A DNA stretch of 5,825 nucleotides from Chlorobiota bacterium. GTDB lineage: Bacteria > Bacteroidota > Bacteroidia > Flavobacteriales > Flavobacteriaceae. The position numbers and the translations under genes are program-made. The stretch covers positions 1 through 5,825 of the forward strand of contig JAADEB010000099.1 in NCBI GenBank assembly GCA_013153655.1. Direction: 5' to 3'. A model generated the notes under the pieces. The model saw nothing but the letters and a program-made list of their open reading frames with translations, was not told the DNA's origin and did no database searches. This document shows positions 1 through 5,710 of the stretch, piece by piece. Each line of letters opens with the position of its first letter. The first letter of the stretch is position 1.

Positions 1-2
1 AA

Positions 3-1796
3 TTCTTAGTCAAAGAAACCAAGCCCGAAGAAGTCTTCACCTTGGAAGACCTTTCGGAAGAACAACAAATGATGGCCGAAGCGGCCCGCGACTATGTGGA
101 CCGCGAAATGTGGCCCAACAAAGAACGTTTCGAAAAGAAAGACTACGCCCTGGTGGAACGCCTCTTGCGCGAAGCCGGCGAAATGGGTTTCCTCGGCATA
201 TCCATTCCCGAGGAATACGGCGGACTGGGTATGGATTTCGTAACGGCCATGCTGGTTTGCGACCGCATTTCCGGCGCCACGGGATCCTTTGCCACGGCCT
301 ACGGCGCCCATACCGGTATCGGCACCATGCCCGTATATCTTTACGGAACCGAAGAACAGAAGCAGGAATACCTGCCCAAATTGGTCAGCGGCGAATGGAT
401 CGGTGCCTATTGCCTTACGGAACCCGGCGCCGGCTCGGATGCCAACAACGGCAAAACCAAAGCCACCCTGCAAGACGACGGTGAACATTACCTGATCAAC
501 GGCCAAAAAATGTGGATCAGCAATGCCGGTTTTGCCCAATCCTTCGTGGTATTTGCCAAAATCGAAGAAAACGGCAAGGTGGATAAAAAACTCTCGGCTT
601 TCCTGCTGACCTACGATCCCGAAAATCCCAACGGCATCGTGCTGGGTGAAGAAGAACACAAATTGGGTATCCGCGCATCCAGTACGCGCCAAGTATTTTT
701 CAACAACACCAAAGTCCACAAAAGCCAAATGCTCGGCAAACGCGAAGAAGGCCTGAAAATCGCCCTCAACGTACTCAACATCGGCCGTGCCAAATTGGCC
801 GCCGGTATCATGGACAGCACGCGCCGCGTGTTCAACGAAAGCGTACGCTACGCCAACGAACGCGTACAATTCGGCGTGCCTATCGCCCGTTTTGGCGCCA
901 TTAAGGAAAAAATCGCCCGCATGGCCGCCAAAATCTACGCCGGCGAATCGGCCATTTACCGCGAAGCCAAAGACACCGACGACAAAATCAATGAATTTGC
1001 CGCTACGGGTATGCCTCATCACGAAGCCGAACGCAAAGCCTTCGAGGATTATGCCATCGAAGCTTCCATCATCAAGGTCTTCGTGAGCGAAATGGCCCAG
1101 GAAGTAAGCGACGAAGGCGTACAAATCTACGGTGGTATGGGTTTCTCCGAAGACACACCCATGGAAAGTTTCTGGCGCGATGCCCGCATTACGCGCATCT
1201 ACGAAGGCACCAACGAAATCAACCGCCTGGTGACCGTCAGCATGCTGATGCGCAAAGCCATGAAAGGCCAAATCGACCTGCTCACGCCGGCCAAAGCCGT
1301 GGCCAAAGAACTCACCGGCATTCCTTCGTTCGACAAGCCCGATTATTCCGACCCGCTGGAACAAAGCGCCGAAATGATTCGCAAACTGAAAAAACTCTTT
1401 TTCTTGGTAGCCGGTACGGCCGTACAAAAACTCGGCGACAAGCTGGTGCATAACGAACAAGTGGTCATGAACGCCGCCGACCTGATGATTCAGATTTATC
1501 TTGCCGAAAGCGCCCTCCTGGCCACGCGCAAAAAGTTGGCGCAAGATCCGGATAATCCCAAGCGCCGGGTGGAAATCGACTTGACCAACCTGATGACTTG
1601 GTATGCCGTGGACCAAAGCCGCACCAAAGCCGCCGAAGTGATTCGTAATTTGGCCTCCGGCGACGAAGCCCGCATCATGGAATTGGGTATCAAGCGCTTT
1701 ACCAAATACGACCAAGCGCCCGACATCATCGGCCTGCGCGAACGCATCGCCGATTATTTCAACAAGGAAGGCCGGTACAACCTCAACGGATATTAA
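3..1796 (+). CDS. Acyl-CoA dehydrogenase, VLCAD/ACAD9-like, 5'-truncated by window edge
   Basis: FAD-dependent acyl-CoA dehydrogenase, predicted to catalyse the first step of fatty-acid beta-oxidation in the cytoplasm (acyl-CoA to trans-2-enoyl-CoA, electrons to an electron-transfer flavoprotein). The frame is open to the left edge (reads FLVKETKPEEVF before the first methionines), so the true start lies outside; I estimate about 5-15 residues are missing. The 597 visible residues include the helical N-terminal domain, LTEPGAGSD (visible residues 138-146) and WISNAG (171-176) of the flavin/substrate beta-domain, RVQFG (287-291), QIYGGMGF (374-381) and IYEGTNEIN, whose Glu401 (nt 1203-1205) is at the position of the catalytic base. 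Residues from about 430 onward form an extra helical region, as in VLCAD/ACAD9-type enzymes and unlike ~380-residue short-chain enzymes. No frameshift is seen. Third positions are strongly C-rich, suggesting high expression. In Bacteroidota such genes often follow thiolase and hydroxyacyl-CoA dehydrogenase genes; that part is not visible here. Chain-length specificity is inferred. Confidence 0.93.
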   Translation, partial: FLVKETKPEEVFTLEDLSEEQQMMAEAARDYVDREMWPNKERFEKKDYALVERLLREAGEMGFLGISIPEEYGGLGMDFVTAMLVCDRISGATGSFATAYGAHTGIGTMPVYLYGTEEQKQEYLPKLVSGEWIGAYCLTEPGAGSDANNGKTKATLQDDGEHYLINGQKMWISNAGFAQSFVVFAKIEENGKVDKKLSAFLLTYDPENPNGIVLGEEEHKLGIRASSTRQVFFNNTKVHKSQMLGKREEGLKIALNVLNIGRAKLAAGIMDSTRRVFNESVRYANERVQFGVPIARFGAIKEKIARMAAKIYAGESAIYREAKDTDDKINEFAATGMPHHEAERKAFEDYAIEASIIKVFVSEMAQEVSDEGVQIYGGMGFSEDTPMESFWRDARITRIYEGTNEINRLVTVSMLMRKAMKGQIDLLTPAKAVAKELTGIPSFDKPDYSDPLEQSAEMIRKLKKLFFLVAGTAVQKLGDKLVHNEQVVMNAADLMIQIYLAESALLATRKKLAQDPDNPKRRVEIDLTNLMTWYAVDQSRTKAAEVIRNLASGDEARIMELGIKRFTKYDQAPDIIGLRERIADYFNKEGRYNLNGY

Positions 1797-1800
1797 TGCC

Positions 1801-1839
1801 GGAAAATCTTTCCCGTAAAGCCAAACGGGAAAAGATTCC
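1801..1839 (+). other. Stem-loop just downstream of the acyl-CoA dehydrogenase gene
   Basis: An imperfect inverted repeat begins 4 nt after the dehydrogenase stop codon. AATCTTTCCCG (1805-1815) pairs with CGGGAAAAGATT (1826-1837) with one bulged A, around a 10-nt loop; the flanking GG/CC can extend it. No T-run follows, so alone it is not a typical intrinsic terminator. It may protect the mRNA 3' end or act together with the terminator that follows. Confidence 0.5.
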
Positions 1840-1869
1840 GCTAGGCTAACGGAACAATTAATTGGGAAG

Positions 1870-1907
1870 GTAAAGTCGTCCGGAATAACGGACGGCTTTA
1901 CTTTTTC
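1870..1907 (+). terminator. Rho-independent terminator of the acyl-CoA dehydrogenase transcript
   Basis: GTAAAGTCGTCCG (1870-1882) pairs over 13 bp, including one G-T wobble, with CGGACGGCTTTAC (1889-1901). The loop is the 6-nt GAATAA, and TTTTT follows immediately at 1902-1906. This is a textbook intrinsic terminator. It ends the dehydrogenase transcript and insulates it from the kinase gene, whose own promoter lies about 50 bp further on. Confidence 0.9.
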
Positions 1908-1956
1908 CGGCTTAAAAAAATACAAAATCCGGTTTTTCTTAATGCTTTCATTTTTA

Positions 1957-1964
1957 TAAATTTG
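1957..1964 (+). promoter_or_regulatory. Bacteroidota-type -7 box for the histidine kinase gene
   Basis: TAAATTTG matches the Bacteroidota -7 consensus TAnnTTTG exactly. The expected upstream TTTG/TTG element is not clear; only a T-run (about 1933-1937) occupies that position. Transcription would start near 1969-1972, giving a leader of only about 10 nt before the ATG at 1981, with no Shine-Dalgarno-like purine run. Its location between a terminator and a start codon supports the call. Confidence 0.6.
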
Positions 1965-1980
1965 CACTTTCCCTAACCGA

Positions 1981-3783
1981 ATGAAGTTTTTATTTTACTT
2001 CTTTATGTTTTTTGCGCCGTTGCTGAGCGGACAGACCTTTGCTCAATATGAATACTCGCTAATCTTAAACTCAAAACCGCCAAAGGAATATAAAAAAGCT
2101 CTTAAATTTAAGAAAAAATTTATGTTAGACAGTGCCTATATCTATTTTCATAAAGCACTGAAAATCGCCCGCGAACGAAACGATTCGTTGCTGATGTCCA
2201 AAATTTATTATTATATCGGCGGTTTGGACTACAAATACGGATATATTAACTTAGCAGAATTTCACATTGTTAAAAGTTTGCAATACATTCCGTCCGAAAT
2301 ACCCGATGGGATTCATAAAGGATTGCCCCACTTGCTTTTAGGCAATGTTTTGAAACAGAAACAAGCCTACGACAAAGCGCTTAAAGAATACAACGAATAC
2401 CGTGAGCTCTACCGGCGCGACCAAAAATTCGACACCCTCACCTATTTCATCAGCTATTTGAATAGTATGGGAACATTGTATGCCAACAGGGGTGATTACA
2501 TTACGGCGGTGGCCTATATGGATTCCATTTTGCAAATTCCCGGAATTAGCCGTACCAAACCATCGCAGTATACCAAAAGCATCTTAAACAAAGGTCTTTA
2601 CCTCACCCGGCTCCGCAATCATAAGGAAGCCTACCCGCTATTGTTGGAAGCCTTGGAGATTTACCGGAAATCCGGAACGCCATTGGATTTGTTCTCCGTG
2701 TATGCCTATCTTTCGGAATTGATGCAAGGCATGAAACATGACCGTCAAGCGCTTATGTATGCTCATAAGGCCCGCGAAATCGCTGAAAAAAACAAACTTT
2801 TCGGCTACGAAAAATACATATTGTCCCGTTTGATACAATGGGACGACCCACAAAATTTACCCGGCTATTTCAGGCGTTATCAGGAATTGGAAAATATTAT
2901 CCAAAAACGCGAAAACCATATCAAGGATTATTCCTTGCTCACCGTGTACGAAACCGCCGAAAAAGAAAGGGAACTGGCCCGGAAAAACATGGAACTGGTA
3001 CGCTTTCGGAAACATCTTACCAACATGTTGATACTCCTGGCCGCACTCCTCTTCACCGGTGCCATTATCCTGTACTATCTCCGCCGAATCAACGCACAAA
3101 AAAAACTCATCGAACGCCAGCAAAACGACCTCTACGAACTATACCGGGAAATGCACCACCGCATCGAAGGTAATTTCGGATGGTTCATAGGTTTTATCAA
3201 CGATTTGAAATCGGCTTTAAATAATCCGGATGTGGATATTTCCGAGGCATTACAAAACATGATCGATAAGATTAAATCATTCATTGAAATACACCGTGCC
3301 TTGCGTTTTCAAATTAAAAACGGTGAAAATCGACGCCATTTTAAATTATCCGAACTGACCGACAAAATTTTCCATGTAACCCGTTCCATGTCCCCTTCCA
3401 AAAAAGTTAAACTCCAAAACCTCATCGAAACCGATCTGAACCTACGCGCCGACCGGGTTTTTCTCACCGGTTTGATTATTCACGAGTTTATCAACAACTC
3501 CTTCAAACACGCTTTCGACGAAAACACCACCGACGGCCTCATTTCCATACGTCTTTATAAGGACAACGGAGATTACGTCCTGGAAATGAAAGACAATGGC
3601 AAGGCCGGACGCCAAAATACGCATAAAGACAAAAATTCCGCATTCGGCACCAATATGGGTCTCAAACTCATTCGCGTACTCCATAAACAATTGGACGTGC
3701 TGACCCGTCATAACAAATCCGCGGACCGCTTGCGTATCATAACGGATAACGGATTCGGCATTCACCTTCGTTTCAAAGCCTGA
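1981..3783 (+). CDS. Periplasmic-TPR sensor histidine kinase, HisKA_2-like
   Basis: Predicted membrane sensor kinase of a two-component system, 600 aa. Residues 1-21 are a signal peptide (hydrophobic Phe-rich core, likely cleavage after TFA). Residues about 35-275 are consecutive helical hairpins of TPR type, for example around 46-66, 116-144, 158-186, 200-230 and 240-270, predicted to be periplasmic. A charged coiled coil (about 303-345, with the YETAEKERELARK signature seen in Bacteroidota TPR kinases) leads into one membrane helix (about 346-367). The cytoplasmic part has a dimerisation/phospho-acceptor helix with EMHHRIEGNF; His393, just before Arg, is the likely phosphorylated residue. 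The ATPase domain has an N-box around HEFINNSFKHAF (Glu502, Asn506, Lys509, His510), a G1-like DNGKAG (538-543) and a G2-like GTNMGL (556-561). The H-box and G1 box are divergent. ATG1981 is chosen because the signal peptide begins there. The adjacent convergent LytTR regulator is the likely partner (inference). The signal sensed is unknown. Confidence 0.88.
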   Translation: MKFLFYFFMFFAPLLSGQTFAQYEYSLILNSKPPKEYKKALKFKKKFMLDSAYIYFHKALKIARERNDSLLMSKIYYYIGGLDYKYGYINLAEFHIVKSLQYIPSEIPDGIHKGLPHLLLGNVLKQKQAYDKALKEYNEYRELYRRDQKFDTLTYFISYLNSMGTLYANRGDYITAVAYMDSILQIPGISRTKPSQYTKSILNKGLYLTRLRNHKEAYPLLLEALEIYRKSGTPLDLFSVYAYLSELMQGMKHDRQALMYAHKAREIAEKNKLFGYEKYILSRLIQWDDPQNLPGYFRRYQELENIIQKRENHIKDYSLLTVYETAEKERELARKNMELVRFRKHLTNMLILLAALLFTGAIILYYLRRINAQKKLIERQQNDLYELYREMHHRIEGNFGWFIGFINDLKSALNNPDVDISEALQNMIDKIKSFIEIHRALRFQIKNGENRRHFKLSELTDKIFHVTRSMSPSKKVKLQNLIETDLNLRADRVFLTGLIIHEFINNSFKHAFDENTTDGLISIRLYKDNGDYVLEMKDNGKAGRQNTHKDKNSAFGTNMGLKLIRVLHKQLDVLTRHNKSADRLRIITDNGFGIHLRFKA

Positions 3784-3800
3784 GGTTTAACGGTTTTTTC
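3769..3800 (+). terminator. Possible intrinsic terminator of the kinase gene, overlapping both convergent coding ends
   Basis: An imperfect hairpin spans the kinase stop codon. CGTT (3769-3772) pairs with AACG (3789-3792), AAA (3775-3777) with TTT (3786-3788), and CC (3779-3780) with GG (3784-3785). The TC and one G are unpaired, and the loop is the TGA stop itself. G then TTTTTT (3794-3799) follows. The T-tract fits an intrinsic terminator, but the stem is weak. It lies inside the 3' end of the opposing regulator gene. No equally good T-tract serves the minus-strand gene. Confidence 0.4.
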
Positions 3801-4638
3801 TCTTGTTTTTGTTAGGAGGAAGGAAATAGCGGTTATATTGTTCATGGAATTTTTTCAAGTATGTTTTACTTATGTGAAAAACATGATTGTTCAAACGTAT
3901 ATTGGACTTGTTGATTAACCCGTCAAAATCACCGGACAGCAGGTTGATGATGGTCTTGTCATTGATTCGAACAAAGTGATCCGGTAATCTTCCGTCCAAA
4001 TCCGACAACGACAAGGCGGTCAAATAATGTTGGCCGTCTTCGGTTACAAAAAACGAATAATTGGTGCGCAAATCCAATTCGAAAAGCTTGGCCAAATCGC
4101 GATCCGTCGTAATATACATCACCTGCTCTATGGGAACATTGTATTCCGTGATTTCACCCAACCCTGCCGATTTCATTTCCGAAAGGTATTTTTTGTACCC
4201 CCGCAATCCCCGCAAAGCCGGTCCTGCCGAGGGTGCAGATGGCGTTGAAGCATCCGTATCTTGCTCCGTTTTTCTGATGCTGAGCAACAATTGGCGTTTC
4301 AGCTTTTCGGGTTCGGTCAGAACGTCGGTTTTATCGATAAAATTTTCCGGCCCCAAATCCAAGGCACGTACAAAATGCAAATCGTCGCTGTGGACGGTCA
4401 GGAACAGGAAGGGAATATCCGCATGCTTGCGAATGTAACGAGCCACATCATAACCGGTTTTCTCACCTTGAAGATGAATGTCCAGAACGGCCAATCCCGG
4501 CTTCCGGCTCATCAATGCCACGGCTTCTTCATACGAAGGAGCGTATGGCAATACCTCGAATCCCCATTGGGAGAGGTGTTGGTGTAGGCGGTCATACACC
4601 ATAATGTCGTCTTCGACGACCAGTATCGTATGGTTCAT
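3787..4638 (-). CDS. LytTR-family response regulator (receiver plus LytTR DNA-binding domain)
   Basis: Predicted cytoplasmic transcription regulator, 283 aa. The N-terminal receiver (1-125) opens with HTILVVEDD (acidic pocket Glu9, Asp10, Asp11). It has phospho-acceptor Asp53 in AVLDIHLQG, Thr81 in FLFLTVHS and conserved Lys103 in FIDKTD; the usual KP after the last strand is KT here. A low-complexity Thr/Ser/Ala/Pro linker (about 126-141) leads to a LytTR domain (about 167-268): YNVPIEQVMYI, then DGQHYLTALSLSDL, the DNA-contacting HFVRINDKTIINL (221-233) and a final HISKTYLKKF (255-264). About ten extra residues (near 182-192) seem inserted after the first LytTR strand. The tail, PPNKNKRKNR, is very basic. 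ATG4638 directly precedes the receiver's first strand and has a good promoter upstream. The gene converges on the kinase with 3 bp between stops, which suggests a cognate pair. Target genes are not visible. Confidence 0.92.
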   Translation of the reverse strand: MNHTILVVEDDIMVYDRLHQHLSQWGFEVLPYAPSYEEAVALMSRKPGLAVLDIHLQGEKTGYDVARYIRKHADIPFLFLTVHSDDLHFVRALDLGPENFIDKTDVLTEPEKLKRQLLLSIRKTEQDTDASTPSAPSAGPALRGLRGYKKYLSEMKSAGLGEITEYNVPIEQVMYITTDRDLAKLFELDLRTNYSFFVTEDGQHYLTALSLSDLDGRLPDHFVRINDKTIINLLSGDFDGLINKSNIRLNNHVFHISKTYLKKFHEQYNRYFLPPNKNKRKNR

Positions 4639-4658
4639 CCAATTAGGGTTCTTCTCAG

Positions 4659-4688
4659 CAAATATAACATTTTCTTATAAATACCAAA
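4659..4688 (-). promoter_or_regulatory. Bacteroidota-type promoter of the response regulator gene
   Basis: On the minus strand, TTTG (4685-4688) is separated by 18 nt from TATATTTG (4659-4666), an exact match to TTTG-N(17-23)-TAnnTTTG. Transcription should start near 4652-4655, giving a leader of about 14-18 nt before ATG4638 with no convincing Shine-Dalgarno sequence. The regulator can therefore be transcribed independently of the upstream phosphatase gene. Confidence 0.75.
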
Positions 4689-4736
4689 ATGTATATTAAC
4701 AATTTTGAGCCACCCCGGAATTTTAAGACTCATTTT

Positions 4737-5651
4737 TTAACGTTTCGAAGCTTTCCCGTCCTTCGAATGATGTTGGTCGTGCAAATATTTGATGATACCG
4801 TCGGCCAATCCTATGCTGGGTACGTAGATTTTGTCTCCCCCGCTCCACCGCATGGCGCGCAGGTAGATTTTGGAGGCCGGGATAATCACGTCCGCACGGT
4901 CGGGATTAAGGCCCAATTCCTTGATACGCTGCTTGTAGCTCATGGATTTGAGCATCTTATACAAGGCTTTCAGGTGTACTTTGCTCAATGGTGCTCCCGG
5001 TGCTTTGCCCGACATTTTATAGAGTTTATTGATATTACCCCCCGACCCGATCAGGTAAACTTTGTCCAAGTCTCGCGTTTGTGTTTCCACCCATTTGCGT
5101 GCCCGCTCCCATTCACCTTCCGGAATTTTGTCTTTCAGGCTCCGGACGGTACCCAACTTGAAGGATTTGGAGGCGCGTTTCTTCCCTTTTTCGAAGACGG
5201 AAAATTCGGTACTTCCCCCACCCACGTCCACATACAAATAATTACGTCCCGGGTCGATGAGGTCTTCCAAATCCGTGTAGGCAATAAATTCGGCTTCCCG
5301 TGCGCCGTCGATAATTTCGATACGAATACCCGTTTCCTTCTCGATTTTCCGGATCACTTCCCGGCCGTTTTTCGCCTCCCGCATGGCCGAAGTGGCCACG
5401 GCCAAATAATCTTCCACCTCAAAAACCTCCATCAACAATTTGAAGGCTTTCATCGTCTTGATCAATTTCTCGATTTTTTCGTCCGAAATCCGCCCTTTGT
5501 CAAACACATCTTCCCCCAGTCGCACCGGCACGCGCACCAATGTGTTTTTCTTGATTTTCACCTTGCCGTTTCCGTTTTCCACCACATTGGCAATCAACAG
5601 GCGTATGGCGTTGGTTCCTATATCGATAGCGGCATATTTTTTCAGTTTCAT
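4737..5651 (-). CDS. ppx: Ppx/GppA-family phosphatase (exopolyphosphatase-like), short form
   Basis: Sugar-kinase/actin-fold phosphatase of the Ppx/GppA family, predicted to hydrolyse inorganic polyphosphate from chain ends and/or convert pppGpp to ppGpp; sequence alone does not decide which. From ATG5651 it is 304 aa: phosphate-1 loop AAIDIGTNAIRLLIA (Asp10, Gly12, Asn14), VATSAMREAKNG (85-96), the catalytic-Glu region IIDGAREAEF (Glu119/Glu121), phosphate-2 loop DVGGGSTEF (142-150), GSGGN (202-206) and the C-terminal RADVIIPASKI motif (252-262). It covers the two ASKHA subdomains and lacks the C-terminal HD-like extension of ~500-residue enterobacterial Ppx/GppA; short forms are usual in Bacteroidota. 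An in-frame TTG at 5684 would add 11 residues but lies inside the putative -7 box, and the homology-like region starts right after ATG5651, so ATG is preferred. It ends 98 bp before the response regulator, which has its own promoter. In this phylum ppx is often near a polyphosphate kinase gene; none is visible here. Confidence 0.92.
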   Translation of the reverse strand: MKLKKYAAIDIGTNAIRLLIANVVENGNGKVKIKKNTLVRVPVRLGEDVFDKGRISDEKIEKLIKTMKAFKLLMEVFEVEDYLAVATSAMREAKNGREVIRKIEKETGIRIEIIDGAREAEFIAYTDLEDLIDPGRNYLYVDVGGGSTEFSVFEKGKKRASKSFKLGTVRSLKDKIPEGEWERARKWVETQTRDLDKVYLIGSGGNINKLYKMSGKAPGAPLSKVHLKALYKMLKSMSYKQRIKELGLNPDRADVIIPASKIYLRAMRWSGGDKIYVPSIGLADGIIKYLHDQHHSKDGKASKR

Positions 5652-5681
5652 AAGCCTAATAATTTTCCTTTCAAGCGCATG

Positions 5682-5710
5682 CAAAATAAGTTTTTTTTCT
5701 TTACCGCCAA
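5682..5710 (-). promoter_or_regulatory. Probable promoter of the ppx-like gene
   Basis: On the minus strand, TTG (5708-5710), a 19-nt spacer containing an eight-A tract, and TATTTTG (5682-5688) resemble the Bacteroidota promoter. The -7 box is one base shorter than TAnnTTTG (read as eight bases, TTATTTTG, it has one mismatch). Transcription would start near 5675-5678, giving a leader of about 25 nt to ATG5651. An AAAGGAAAA run about 12-20 nt upstream of the ATG is only a distant Shine-Dalgarno candidate. Confidence 0.45.

Noticed and set aside
1..5. Window begins with AATTC, as left by EcoRI cleavage
   Set aside because: Five bases are easily met by chance and the right edge shows no matching site, so no cloning junction is inferred.
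42..44. TTG at 42 as the start of the dehydrogenase
   Set aside because: The frame stays open to the left edge and the residues before it (FLVKETKPEEVF) look like the family's normal N-terminal segment, so the gene is truncated by the window rather than starting here.
6..1967. 653-codon open frame on the minus strand, opposite the dehydrogenase
   Set aside because: The plus strand encodes an unmistakable acyl-CoA dehydrogenase with C-rich third positions, which removes stop codons from the matching antisense frame. The antisense product is Phe/Gly/His/Ala-rich without recognisable motifs and runs through the terminator region.
4703..4735. Possible hairpin after the ppx stop (TGAGTC pairing with GGCTCA on the minus strand)
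   Set aside because: The stem is 6 bp with a wobble and a 15-nt loop, and no T-run follows; not convincing as a terminator.
5648..5680. Ten-codon minus-strand frame (MRLKGKLLGL) whose TGA overlaps the ppx ATG as ATGA
   Set aside because: It resembles a translational-coupling leader, but its ATG at 5680 lies upstream of, or at, the likely transcription start and there is no ribosome-binding signal.
5682..5684. TTG at 5684 as the start of the ppx-like gene
   Set aside because: It lies inside the probable -7 box, adds 11 residues without family resemblance, and a good ATG at 5651 directly precedes the first beta strand.
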